From JAOUGY01 sp963825585 (GTDB lineage Bacteria; Actinomycetota; Acidimicrobiia; Spongiisociales; ZC4RG35), in contig CAWGTX010000006.1 of assembly GCA_963825585.1 (NCBI GenBank), positions 806,001-870,000 of the forward strand: 64,000 nucleotides of DNA, given 5' to 3'. The notes under the pieces are model-generated. The model worked only from the letters and a program-made list of their open reading frames with translations. It did not search any database and was not told the DNA's origin. Both the position numbers and the translations under genes were made by a program. This document shows, piece by piece, positions 43,062-52,055 of the stretch (positions within the stretch are counted from its first letter, which is position 1; each line of letters opens with the position of its first letter).

Positions 43062-44150
43062 ATGCGGGGTGCCAGAGTGACCGACGTCAAGGCAATGATG
43101 CTGGTGGAGCCGAGACGGCTAGCGGCCACGCGGCTCGCCGCCCGATCGGTCGGGACCGGTGGGTGGCTGGCGGTGGAGGCAACCGGGCTGTCCGGCGCGG
43201 AAGTCCAGGCGTGGCGCGGTGACCGCTCCGATCTGGTCTACCCGCTCATCCCCGGCCAGCAGGTGGTGGGCCGCATCGCCGACCATCTGGACGGTGCCAT
43301 CGACCTCCCCATCGGCACGAGAGTGATCGTCGAGCCCGTGATCCGGTGTGGCTCCTGCGCATCGTGTCGCAACGGCCTGGCGTCGTGCACCTTCCGTCGA
43401 CCCCACAACATGTACGGCACGCTGCCGTCGACCGAGCCACCCGGACTGTGGGGCGGATTGGCCGAGTGGCTGTATCTCGACCCGCACACTCGGCTTCACC
43501 CCATCTCCGACGACATCCCGGCGGTCGTGGCCACCTTCGCCCATCCGCTCGCCCACGGGCGCACCTGGGCGGTGGAGCTGCCACTGCTGGTACCAGGGGA
43601 GAGTGTCCTGGTGCTGGGTCCAGGCCCGCGGGGACTCGCCTGCCTGCTGGCGGCGCAGGCGGCCGGCGCCGGTTGGGTGGGCATCAGCGGCCTCGATGTC
43701 GACTCCGATCGCCTCGATCTGGCACGCAGGATCGGTGCCGACCTCGCCGTCGACATCAGCTCCGAGGATCTGGGCGTGGCGGTGGCCAACAGCCTCGGCA
43801 AACGACCCGACGTCGTGATCGACGTCACATCGAACGACCCCGAGGCCATCTACACGGCTCTCGACCTGGTGCGATCGGGTGGTCGGGTGGTATTGGCATC
43901 CACCAAGGGCAACCGGCCACTCCCACAGTTCTTCTCGGATGTCATCGTCGCCAAACAGCTGTCGGTCCGGGGAGCTCTCGGCGCCACCACCTCCGCCTAC
44001 AAGTGGGCGGCCGCCCAGCTCGAAACCGACCCCCGTATCGACGACATGGTGAGCCACCAGTTCCCGCTCCCCGAGGCCAACCGGGCCATCCAGGCGACGG
44101 CCGGACTCCTCGGACACGACGAACTGATCTCAGTCGCCGTGACGTTCTGA
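43062..44150 (+). CDS. Zinc-dependent medium-chain alcohol dehydrogenase
   Basis: 362 residues. The structural-zinc lobe RCGSCASCRNGLASC is intact; the coenzyme domain has VLVLGPGPRGLACLLAAQAAGA and the DVDSDRLDLA acidic end typical of NAD users. The catalytic-zinc region is less standard (no GHE motif; PLIPGQQVVGRI instead), so the reaction may differ from simple alcohol oxidation. ATG 43062 has a GGGTGGGAAG ribosome-like site; GTG 43077 is the other candidate start. Confidence 0.82.
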   Translation: MRGARVTDVKAMMLVEPRRLAATRLAARSVGTGGWLAVEATGLSGAEVQAWRGDRSDLVYPLIPGQQVVGRIADHLDGAIDLPIGTRVIVEPVIRCGSCASCRNGLASCTFRRPHNMYGTLPSTEPPGLWGGLAEWLYLDPHTRLHPISDDIPAVVATFAHPLAHGRTWAVELPLLVPGESVLVLGPGPRGLACLLAAQAAGAGWVGISGLDVDSDRLDLARRIGADLAVDISSEDLGVAVANSLGKRPDVVIDVTSNDPEAIYTALDLVRSGGRVVLASTKGNRPLPQFFSDVIVAKQLSVRGALGATTSAYKWAAAQLETDPRIDDMVSHQFPLPEANRAIQATAGLLGHDELISVAVTF

Positions 44151-44154
44151 GCCC

Positions 44155-45399
44155 TTGGGCGCCCCGGCCGCTCCCACCCGATCCGCCACCAGGGCCTGGG
44201 TGGTCTACGACCTGGCGAACACCATCTTCGCCCTGGGAGTGGTCGGCCTCTACTTTCCGGACTGGATGACCGAGAACGGGGTCGCCGACTCCCGCCTCGC
44301 CACCGTCCAGGCCCTGGCCGGACTGGTCGTGATCCTCGCCGCTCCCTGGGTGGGTGCACGCTCCGACCACCTTCGCCGCCGAATGCCCACGCTGATCGGC
44401 ACCACGCTGGTCGCCATCGCCGCCACCAGCTTCCTGGCCGTCGACCCGCTGTGGGCGACCTTCACCGCCCTCGGGGTGGCGCTGGTGGCCGTGAACCTCG
44501 GCTCGGTGGTCTACGACGCGCTCCTGCCGCTGGTCAGCACCGAGACCAGCCAGGGCAGGGTGTCGGGGATGGGGGTGGGGGTCGGCTACTTCGGCTCGTT
44601 CATCGGTCTCGCCATCGGCCTGGTCACCCTCGATGTCCTCGAGTGGAGCCACACGGCCACCTTCCGGGTGTTGGCAGTGACGTTCCTGGTGTTCTCGATC
44701 CCCACCTTCCTCTATGTCCGCGAGCCGCTGCTCCCACCCCGGCCGGGCCCCGCGCCCAGCGCGCTCACCATCGCCGGCGACCTGGCACGCAGCTGGAAGC
44801 GCGCTCGCGGCCATCCGGATCTCTTCCGATTCCTGATCTCGCGCTTTCTGTACACCGACGCCATCAACACCCTCATCGGGGGTTTCCTCACCATCTTTGC
44901 AATCGAGGAACTGGGCCTCGACAGGGACGGTTCGCGGAACCTGCTGGCGGTCGCCATCGTCGGAGCCGTCTTCGGTGGTATCGGCGGCGGACGACTGGTG
45001 GAGCGATTCGGCCCGCGGCGGGTGCTGAGGTCGGTGTTGGCGATGTGGGTGGTGGCGATCGGGTTCGGGATCTCGGCGGCCATCACCGGTGTGACCGATC
45101 TGGCCTGGGCAATCGGGCCGCTCGGTGGGTTCGCCCTCGGTGGGACCTGGGCCGCCGACCGGGTGGTCATGACCCGGGTCTCGCCGCCGGCGCATCTGGG
45201 TGAGTTCTACGGTTTGTACGCCACGGTGGGTCGCTTCGCCACGGTCATCGGCCCGTTGATCTGGGCGTTCACCGTCGACGTCCTCGGATGGGGTCGCACG
45301 GCTGCGATGGCAGCGTTGGCGTTGTTCATCGTGGCGGGATGGTGGGTGGTCGGTTCGGTCGACGACTCCCGCCGGGAGTGGAGCCCGGAGTTGCAGTGA
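44155..45399 (+). CDS. UMF1-family MFS transporter
   Basis: 414 residues with about 12 helices. AWVVYDLANTIFALGVV at the N-terminus and SVVYDALLPLVSTETSQGRVSGMG after helix 4 are the UMF1 marks, so it belongs to the same branch as the pair near 36 kb. It begins with TTG four bases after the dehydrogenase stop and is probably co-transcribed with it. Substrate unknown. Confidence 0.83.
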   Translation: MGAPAAPTRSATRAWVVYDLANTIFALGVVGLYFPDWMTENGVADSRLATVQALAGLVVILAAPWVGARSDHLRRRMPTLIGTTLVAIAATSFLAVDPLWATFTALGVALVAVNLGSVVYDALLPLVSTETSQGRVSGMGVGVGYFGSFIGLAIGLVTLDVLEWSHTATFRVLAVTFLVFSIPTFLYVREPLLPPRPGPAPSALTIAGDLARSWKRARGHPDLFRFLISRFLYTDAINTLIGGFLTIFAIEELGLDRDGSRNLLAVAIVGAVFGGIGGGRLVERFGPRRVLRSVLAMWVVAIGFGISAAITGVTDLAWAIGPLGGFALGGTWAADRVVMTRVSPPAHLGEFYGLYATVGRFATVIGPLIWAFTVDVLGWGRTAAMAALALFIVAGWWVVGSVDDSRREWSPELQ

Positions 45400-45412
45400 C
45401 CCGCCTGGCGGT

Positions 45413-46414
45413 TCAGCCGACGTCGAACCCGACGTCGCCCCTGCCGGCGTTCTTCATCCGCTCCTCCACCGCGTAGGGGATCGGCAGATCACGGAGTTCA
45501 CGTTCCCGGGTGACGAGACGCCGACCGATCTCGGCGAACCACGTCTCGTTCGGCACGCGCCACGGCCATCGTCGAAGACCCACGCGGGCTCCCAGGATCG
45601 CTCCGGCCAGCACCCCCGCATCGGGACCTCCGTTGACGGCGGCGTCCTCGATCGTCAGTACCGGATCACGTCGCGTGTCGGCGGAGACCACGATCGCTGC
45701 CACCGCCGGGCGGAGCCCCTCGTCGATGTCGAACATGGCCGAGGCCACCTCGCCGTAGGACTTGCCGACGAGCGCCCGGAGGGACCCGATCGCCCTGGGC
45801 AGGTGGGCGGCGCGCTCGAAGCCGGCGAACCGGTACCGCTCGGCCTCCATGACCTCGAAGGCCCGATCGGCCGTCTCCCGGGCCGCCAGCACCAGATCCC
45901 AACCGGACATGACCAGGGTCGAGGCTGCGATCGCCCCGGCCGCCGAAGCGGCCACCAGCACGGTGCCGGCGTCGACCGTCTCCATTCGGGCCACCTCGAC
46001 CGCCGACTGGACGAGCGCGGTCGCATCGTGACGAAACCACACGCCGAGTGGCACCACACGGGTGGCGAGCTCGGATGTGGGGACGCCGCTGGCCGCCGCT
46101 GCCCCCGCTTCCGCCGACGCCAACCAGTCGACGAACTGGTCACTCGCCCGGGTGTAGACGCCGGATGTGGACCGTCCCAGTTCCAGCAGATCACGCTGGA
46201 GGACTTCGGTGTCGATCCCGTCGTGTCCGATGAGGTGATAGGCGACCACCGTTGCAGCCTGGGTTCTGGCCGAGTACCCGACATGACCGGCGGCGACGTC
46301 ACCGGCCGCCGCCGCCAACGGCGCACCCGCCCCCTCGTCGACCAGGAGGGATTGCAGCGCGGACGACCCGCGGGGATCGACCGGTGGCTCCTCGGGGGCG
46401 GTGTCCGGCGTCAT
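45413..46414 (-). CDS. ADP-ribosylglycohydrolase-like protein, metal motifs degenerate
   Basis: 333 residues, all-helical, with the layout of the ADP-ribosylglycohydrolase (DraG/ARH) family: N-terminal LAAAAGDVAAGHVGYSARTQAAT, middle VPLGVWFRHD, and C-terminal AVNGGPDAGVLAGAILGAR. In active members these read GD..G...TDDT and G.DTDT.A...GA, where the Asp/Thr residues bind two Mg ions. Here most are replaced (SART, GPDAGV), so it may bind without hydrolysing. The start faces the DAG-kinase gene across a 25-base shared promoter. Confidence 0.65.
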   Translation of the reverse strand: MTPDTAPEEPPVDPRGSSALQSLLVDEGAGAPLAAAAGDVAAGHVGYSARTQAATVVAYHLIGHDGIDTEVLQRDLLELGRSTSGVYTRASDQFVDWLASAEAGAAAASGVPTSELATRVVPLGVWFRHDATALVQSAVEVARMETVDAGTVLVAASAAGAIAASTLVMSGWDLVLAARETADRAFEVMEAERYRFAGFERAAHLPRAIGSLRALVGKSYGEVASAMFDIDEGLRPAVAAIVVSADTRRDPVLTIEDAAVNGGPDAGVLAGAILGARVGLRRWPWRVPNETWFAEIGRRLVTRERELRDLPIPYAVEERMKNAGRGDVGFDVG

Positions 46415-46439
46415 CGCCGGAAACGGTAGCCTCCTGCGA
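46415..46439. promoter_or_regulatory. Interlocked divergent promoter
   Basis: The leftward -10 TACCGT (46429-46424) and rightward -10 TAGCCT (46427-46432) overlap by three bases around a shared TA. Each is followed by a start codon at eight or seven bases, the leaderless spacing, so one short element should serve both genes. Confidence 0.65.
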
Positions 46440-47363
46440 ATGCGGACCGCGCTCCTCGTAGCCAACCCGGCATCGTCCGGCTTCTCCCGGCCTCTCCATC
46501 GGAAGGTCGCAGCGCGCCTCGCCCGCTCCCACGACGTGATCGAGGCGTGGCCCAGTTCCGCCGAACATGCCCGGGAGATCACCGGCAAGGCCGTCGCCGA
46601 CGGCGTGGACATGGTCATCGCCATGGGGGGCGATGGCATCATCCACCACGTGGCTCAGGCGCTGATCGGATCCGACACGGTGCTCGGGATCGTTCCGTCG
46701 GGAACCGCCAACGTGCTGGCACGCCAGCTCGGCATCCCGGTCCGAGCCCCCGGGGCGGCCAAGGTGCTCGCCCAACCGCATGACATCGTGAAGATCCCCG
46801 TGCTCGAGATCACCGGTACCGGCCCGGCTGGATCGATCCACCGTCACGCCGTCTTCTCGTTCGGGGTGGGCGCCGACGCCGACATCGTGCAGGCGGCCGA
46901 GGCGGAGCCGCACCGCAAGCGTGATCTGGGACCACTCCATTACGCCGCGGTGGCCGTCTCCATGGTCAGGAAGGACATCGGGCGGCGCACCGCCGAGCTT
47001 CGTATCGATGCCGGCCCGCACTCCACGCTCGGCATCGGCGCCATGGCCCAATTCCGCCAGTCCTACACGTATTTCGGGCGGGCGCCGATGCGACTCTCCC
47101 CCGCCGAGCCGAATCCGGTGACGCTTCTGGTCGTCGAACAGCTGAGAGCGCGGCGGGCCATCGCCATGATCAGGGCCACGATCGGCAAGCGCGGGCTGGA
47201 GACGCTGCGTGGGTTCGAGGTGTGGCCGGATGTCACCGAGTTCACCGTGACCTCCGGGGACCCCACCACCATCCAGGCCGACGGCGAGGTGCTGGGCGCC
47301 GTCACCACCGTCACGGCCCGGTTCCTTCCCCGCGCAGTGTCGGTGGCCGTGGCGAAACGTTGA
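46440..47363 (+). CDS. Diacylglycerol/sphingosine kinase-family lipid kinase
   Basis: 307 residues. LLVANPASSGF and the ATP-binding MVIAMGGDGIIHHVAQALIG followed by LGIVPSGTANVLARQLGIP define the DAGK catalytic domain (~1-125). The C-terminal β-sandwich (VFSFGVGADADIV, ADGEVLG) completes the YegS/DgkB fold. It phosphorylates diacylglycerol or a related lipid at the membrane. Leaderless start: TAGCCT seven bases upstream. Confidence 0.88.
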   Translation: MRTALLVANPASSGFSRPLHRKVAARLARSHDVIEAWPSSAEHAREITGKAVADGVDMVIAMGGDGIIHHVAQALIGSDTVLGIVPSGTANVLARQLGIPVRAPGAAKVLAQPHDIVKIPVLEITGTGPAGSIHRHAVFSFGVGADADIVQAAEAEPHRKRDLGPLHYAAVAVSMVRKDIGRRTAELRIDAGPHSTLGIGAMAQFRQSYTYFGRAPMRLSPAEPNPVTLLVVEQLRARRAIAMIRATIGKRGLETLRGFEVWPDVTEFTVTSGDPTTIQADGEVLGAVTTVTARFLPRAVSVAVAKR

Positions 47364-47374
47364 TCCCGGGGACC

Positions 47375-48916
47375 TCAGTCGGCCACGAGCAGGTGGAACT
47401 CCGCTAGGGCGGCCGCCATGCCGGCGCGTTTGCGCAGGACGTCGCGCAGGGGCCGACCGAGTCGGCGATCGAGCTCACGGGCGATCGAATTCGCCAGGGC
47501 GTGACGCTGGTCGGCGACCAGGCTCACGGCCTGTCGACCGCCGATGGCGGCTGCGATCACGCCGGGAACGACCACCGCCACCAGGCCCACGAGGAGCACG
47601 GTCGCCGGGAGCACCAGATCGGTGCCGGTCCTGACCGTGTCGAACAGCCACAGCCCGCTCACGATCACCACGATGGCTGCCATCCTTCGCAACCAGGAGA
47701 TGCTGCTGGTCCACGCTCCCGGGGTCGGGAGGACCACCGCCTCCCCGAAGGCAACCGTGTCGACCGAGGCTGACACCGCCTGGTCGATGAGCCCGCCCAC
47801 ACGCCGCACCTCGACGGACGTGTCTCCCTCGACCCGGCCGGCCAGGTCCGCCACGTAGCCATCGAGTCGCCGCACCGCGCTCATGGCGCCGGAGCCGCCG
47901 ACCGCCCGCTCCGACAGGTTGACGGTGCCGGAGTGCAACCGCCGACGTACGAGCGACACGGCGGCCCTGTGCGTGGTGCGGCCGACCCTGGCCGCCTCGT
48001 CGAGAACCCCGGGACCAACCACGTCCAGGGCGATCTTCCCGGAGACCTCACCGATGAGGGCTTCCCACTCGCCGGCGAATCCGGTGCCTCGCCCGCCCGA
48101 GACACCGGCGGCTGCAGCCAACTCGTCGGCTGCAGCCGTCAGATCGGTCAGCAGTTTGCGCTGGACCACCACCTTGGCGTCACCCAGGCTGCGCAGCGCC
48201 AACACCAGTTCGGCGACGCCCTCGGCCGGACCGGAGCCGGGATCGGCGGCGGTGGGGATGATGACCGGGTCGGCGATGCCGTCCGCCCTGAGCGATGAAC
48301 GGAGATCCTCCACCAGCGCCGGAACCTGATCGGGTCGAACCCGATCGACCTGGTTGAGCACGAACAGGAACTGATCCTGATACACCGCCAGCGGTGCGAG
48401 GTGCTCGGTGTGCAGCACCCGATCCTGGTACTTCTCGGGGTCCATCACCCACACCACCGCGTCCACCTCGGGCAGCAACCTCGCCACGATGGCACGATGC
48501 TCGGTGGCGACCGAGTCGGTGTCGGGCAAGTCGATCACCACCAACCAGTCGTGGATGTCCTGGCCGATGCGTTCGGTTACGCCGATGTCGTCGAGGAGGC
48601 GGATGACGCCCGGTTCGGGGTTGGCGGGCAGCCAGGCCAGAGGTTGCGAAGTGGTGGGCCGGAGCGCTCCGGTCCGGGCCACTTCTTCCCCGGCGAGGGC
48701 GTTGATCATCGAGCTCTTCCCCGATCCCGTCCCTCCGGCCAATGCCACCACCACGGTCCCTCCCAGGTAGCCACGACGGGTACGGGCGCGACGGGCCACG
48801 GACGCAGCGGCCCGCACCGCATCGACCGGGGCGGACTCGGCGGCCATGGCCACCACCCGGTCGAAGGCGTCGATCACCTCGCCGAGCTCAGCCAAGCCGC
48901 ACCTCCGCAGCAGCAC
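47375..48916 (-). CDS. Dynamin-like GTPase with C-terminal membrane hairpin
   Basis: 513 residues. G1 LAGGTGSGKSSM (61-69), G2 Thr in LRPTTSQP, G3 DLPDTD, G4 NQVD: a complete GTPase. The middle is helical; two hydrophobic helices (WLRRMAAIVVIVSGLWLF and VLPATVLLVGLVAVVVPG) near 410-460 insert in the membrane. Pairs of dynamin-like proteins are common in actinobacteria (DynA/DynB in Streptomyces septation, IniA/IniC in mycobacteria). Overlaps the upstream partner gene by 29 bases. Confidence 0.83.
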   Translation of the reverse strand: MLLRRCGLAELGEVIDAFDRVVAMAAESAPVDAVRAAASVARRARTRRGYLGGTVVVALAGGTGSGKSSMINALAGEEVARTGALRPTTSQPLAWLPANPEPGVIRLLDDIGVTERIGQDIHDWLVVIDLPDTDSVATEHRAIVARLLPEVDAVVWVMDPEKYQDRVLHTEHLAPLAVYQDQFLFVLNQVDRVRPDQVPALVEDLRSSLRADGIADPVIIPTAADPGSGPAEGVAELVLALRSLGDAKVVVQRKLLTDLTAAADELAAAAGVSGGRGTGFAGEWEALIGEVSGKIALDVVGPGVLDEAARVGRTTHRAAVSLVRRRLHSGTVNLSERAVGGSGAMSAVRRLDGYVADLAGRVEGDTSVEVRRVGGLIDQAVSASVDTVAFGEAVVLPTPGAWTSSISWLRRMAAIVVIVSGLWLFDTVRTGTDLVLPATVLLVGLVAVVVPGVIAAAIGGRQAVSLVADQRHALANSIARELDRRLGRPLRDVLRKRAGMAAALAEFHLLVAD

Positions 48917-50555
48917 GCTCCACCGCAGTGGCGGCGGCGAGCAGCCACTCGGCCCGGTCGGAAGGATCGACGGCGGCGTCGATGGCCGCCTCGAACCGGA
49001 GCGCCTCGCTGTCGAGCACCCTGGTGAGACGCACGATCAGATCGCTACGGGCTCGTCGGGCGAACGTGGTGGCGGTGGCCGAACCGAACAGATGCTCGAG
49101 CACCGTCTGCTGGGCGGCGGCGGCGCCGGCCGCCACGCCCACCTCGGCCCCGGTGATACCCCCTGTCGAGGCGAACACCCCGAGCAGCAGGAGGGTGGCG
49201 GCGCCGTTGATGCCCACCGAAGCCATACGAGCCACCCGGTAGCGGGGACGGCCATGCTCGTGGAGCATCGTGACGATCCCGGCGAGCCACTCGTCGACCT
49301 CGTAACGAACGTCGTCGTCCAGCCGAGCCGCCGTCCTGCGCAGTTCCGGGGTTATGAGTGCCCGGGCCCCCGGCTCGATCTCCCAGGCCGTCACGGCCGC
49401 CGTCACCGCTCGCTGGGCGCGAACCGTGGTCAGGTCGACCAGCTCGTCGCGTGCCTCCGAGCCGACCCGAGCGACCTGGTCGGACTCGACCGGATCTCCG
49501 CCCCGGATGACATCGCGGACGCGGGCGACGCCACGGGTCACCAGGGCGGCGAGGTCGGTCACTCCGAGCATCCGCTGCCAGCGCGCCACCACCTCACCCC
49601 TCACCAGTTCGCCCCGTTCGATGTGGAGCGTCATCTCCTCGACCTGTCCGGCGAAGGCATTGCGTGCCACCTCCCACAGGCCGTCCCCCTCGGTGCGTTG
49701 CTGGGCGATGTGGCGGGCGGTGGCCCTGGCGTCCGACACCACCGCTGCGATCGCCCCCTCCACGGTGCGGGCGATCACCGCCTGGCGTTCGGAGCCGAGG
49801 CCGGAAAGACGGTCACGCACCCGTTCCACCGCCGACCGGGGCAAGCGGCCATCGGCCTTGAGGCGATGCTCCTGGATCTGGATCACCATGTCGGTGCGGG
49901 CCTCGGCCATGCCGTGAGATCGGAGCAACGAGGTCAGGTCCGCCACGGCGCCCGAGGAGCGTCGGCCGAGCCGGTTGGCGATCACCACCAACGGCATGCC
50001 ACGCGCCACCAGGTCCGCCACCACGGTCCAGGGGACGGCGTCGGCGTACCGCTGCGGCGTGGTCACGAACACGGCGGCATCGGCGATGCGGAGCACCGCC
50101 TCGGCCATCTCCTTGTGCTCGGCCATGTAGGAGTCGAGGTCGGGTGTGTCCACCAGGGTGAGGTGCTCGAGCAGCGGATGGTCGTCGGCCACCACGATCG
50201 GGTCTCCCTCGATGGTGGCGGCCCGGGTGGCATTGGCCCGATGACACCACACCACCGGACGCCTCGTCGTCGGCCGCAACGCACCGGGCTCGGAAATCGT
50301 GGAACCCGCCAACGAGTTCACCAGCGTCGACTTGCCGGCCCCCGTAGGCCCGAACACCACCACCAGCAGTGGCGCCTCCGGATCACGCAACCGGGGGAGC
50401 AGATACCTGCGGGCGATGTCCGACCCCCTCCGAGGCACCCCCCGGCGAACCCCCTGCGCCGGGACACCCAGATCGAAGCGGACCGCCTCGAGCGCCTCGG
50501 CGAGGCGGTCGATCTCGGCGCGCACCGTTGCAGTGGGAGCGATCTCGGGAGGCAT
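48888..50555 (-). CDS. Dynamin-like GTPase, partner subunit
   Basis: 555 residues. G1 FGPTGAGKSTL (69-77), G2 Thr in LRPTTRRP, G3 DTPDLD, but G4 is NRLG instead of NKxD, so guanine specificity may be weakened in this subunit. Helical stalk and a Gly/Ala-rich hydrophobic hairpin (ASVGINGAATLLLLGVFAS, VGVAAGAAAA) near 455-495. Together with the next gene it forms the asymmetric pair described there; expression must be coupled. The upstream gap holds an 18-unit heptamer array. Confidence 0.83.
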   Translation of the reverse strand: MPPEIAPTATVRAEIDRLAEALEAVRFDLGVPAQGVRRGVPRRGSDIARRYLLPRLRDPEAPLLVVVFGPTGAGKSTLVNSLAGSTISEPGALRPTTRRPVVWCHRANATRAATIEGDPIVVADDHPLLEHLTLVDTPDLDSYMAEHKEMAEAVLRIADAAVFVTTPQRYADAVPWTVVADLVARGMPLVVIANRLGRRSSGAVADLTSLLRSHGMAEARTDMVIQIQEHRLKADGRLPRSAVERVRDRLSGLGSERQAVIARTVEGAIAAVVSDARATARHIAQQRTEGDGLWEVARNAFAGQVEEMTLHIERGELVRGEVVARWQRMLGVTDLAALVTRGVARVRDVIRGGDPVESDQVARVGSEARDELVDLTTVRAQRAVTAAVTAWEIEPGARALITPELRRTAARLDDDVRYEVDEWLAGIVTMLHEHGRPRYRVARMASVGINGAATLLLLGVFASTGGITGAEVGVAAGAAAAQQTVLEHLFGSATATTFARRARSDLIVRLTRVLDSEALRFEAAIDAAVDPSDRAEWLLAAATAVERAAAEVRLG

Positions 50556-50582
50556 GAACGCCGATTGTCGCAGAACGAGCTT

Positions 50583-50739
50583 CCAGCTACCAGCTTCCAG
50601 CTACCAGCTACCAGCTACTGGCTACTGGCTGCTGGCTGCTGGCTGCTGGCTGCTGGCTGCTGGCTGCTGGCTGCTGGCTGCTGGCTGCTGGCTGCTGGCT
50701 GCTGGCTGCTGAATCATGTTCAGCTCGAAGCTCGAAGCT
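50583..50739. repeat. Heptanucleotide array, 18 units, plus GCTCGAA repeat
   Basis: Units of exactly seven bases from 50583 to 50708: mixed CCAGCTA/CCAGCTT/CTGGCTA, then twelve perfect CTGGCTG copies (50625-50708). GCTCGAAGCTCGAAGCT follows at 50723-50739. It lies between the divergent dynamin and PD-(D/E)XK genes. The open frames through it are repeat artefacts. Confidence 0.95.
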
Positions 50740-50772
50740 TTTCTGTCACACCCCTGCGATACGTTCCCTCTC

Positions 50773-52038
50773 ATGGACACAGCACTTTCCGAAACGGTGA
50801 CGATCACAGGCGACCGGGTCGAGATCGAACATCTCGCCATCGCCGATTCCGTGCTGGCCGATCTGTTGCGACGGTGCCCGGTCGACGAGCAGAGGCGGCT
50901 GATGGAGCGGGTTCTGTCGGTGGGCGCCCGCGGGCTGGCCACCATGGGAATCGGGATCGACATCGCCGAGGTCGACAGCCGGGTTCACCGGACCGTCGAA
51001 CGGGTCACTGACGAAGCGGCACTGCGGGCGCAGGCCATGCTCGACGAGGCGGCTCGGGTCATGGCCTCGTCGCTCGATCCCGACCAACGGTCGTCGCTCA
51101 TCGCCCGGGCGGTCGCCGACTTCGGGTCCTGGCGCGATTCGTTCCTGTCCCAGGTCGACCCCGACGCCGCTCACAGCCACACCGGCAGACTGCTCGTCCA
51201 TCTCAACGGCCTGCTCGGTCCGGGCGGTACCTTCGAGCAGCGGCTGGCCACCGCCCTCGACCCCGCCACCGACGGGTCCGGACTTGCCAAGGTCTCCGAG
51301 CTGATCGAACGACGATTCTCCGAACTGCGCGAGATGGTGGCCGAAGAACGAGGGCGACGTCAGGAAGCCGAACGTGGGACGGCCAAGGGCTTCGACTACG
51401 AGGACGTCATCGAAGACCGGCTTCGCCACATCGCCCGGCCTTTGGGTGCCCTGGTGGAGCGCACGTCCACTCTCGGTGGGTCACTGGCCGGCGATGCCAT
51501 CGTGGGCGACTTCGTCGTGGAGATGCCGGAGGGCGGGCGGATCGTGGTCGAGGCAAAGAACACACGATCGTTGTCGTTGACCGGCCGCGACGGCATCCTC
51601 GCCCAGCTCGACCGAGCGGTGGACAACCGGGATGCCCGGATGGCGGTCTGCGTCTCCGCCATCGACGCCTTCCCCACCGAGGTGGGCGTGTTCGGTGTGT
51701 ACGGCAATCGCATCCTCGTGGTCGACGATGGCGACGGGACGATGCTGGGCGTTGCGCTCCGGTGGGCCCGGCTCTCGCTTGCGGCGGGGCGCAGCAATCG
51801 CCCCGACGTCGATCTCGTCGCCATCGACGAACGTCTCGACCGAATCCGGATGCTCGCCCAGCGGTTCTCATCGAGTCGTCGTGCACTCACCGACATAGCC
51901 GGCTCGGTCGAGAAGGTTCGCAACGGTTTGGACGAGATGCGCCGGGAACTGCTCGAATTCGTCGACGACGCCACATCCGAGGTGCGTCGCGCCCTCAACC
52001 CGGCCGAAATCGTAGAGCTCACGCTCCAAGCCGGCTGA
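50773..52038 (+). CDS. PD-(D/E)XK nuclease-like protein with coiled-coil N-terminus
   Basis: 421 residues. The N-terminal 205 residues are mostly helical and charged. Residues ~206-330 look like a restriction-endonuclease fold: Glu214 (DVIEDRLRHIA), Asp246 (VGDFVVEM), Glu260 and Lys262 (RIVVEAKN), the order and spacing of a PD-(D/E)XK site. The C-terminus is again helical. The overall plan recalls RmuC-type proteins. It could cleave or only bind DNA. Leaderless promoter TACGTT (50760-50765) seven bases before ATG. Confidence 0.65.
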   Translation: MDTALSETVTITGDRVEIEHLAIADSVLADLLRRCPVDEQRRLMERVLSVGARGLATMGIGIDIAEVDSRVHRTVERVTDEAALRAQAMLDEAARVMASSLDPDQRSSLIARAVADFGSWRDSFLSQVDPDAAHSHTGRLLVHLNGLLGPGGTFEQRLATALDPATDGSGLAKVSELIERRFSELREMVAEERGRRQEAERGTAKGFDYEDVIEDRLRHIARPLGALVERTSTLGGSLAGDAIVGDFVVEMPEGGRIVVEAKNTRSLSLTGRDGILAQLDRAVDNRDARMAVCVSAIDAFPTEVGVFGVYGNRILVVDDGDGTMLGVALRWARLSLAAGRSNRPDVDLVAIDERLDRIRMLAQRFSSSRRALTDIAGSVEKVRNGLDEMRRELLEFVDDATSEVRRALNPAEIVELTLQAG

Positions 52039-52055
52039 ACCGACTTCTCACGTCA

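Noticed and set aside
50596..50963. Leu/Ala/Cys/Trp-rich reading frames through the heptamer array
   Set aside because: The periodic protein sequence simply reflects the seven-base DNA repeat.
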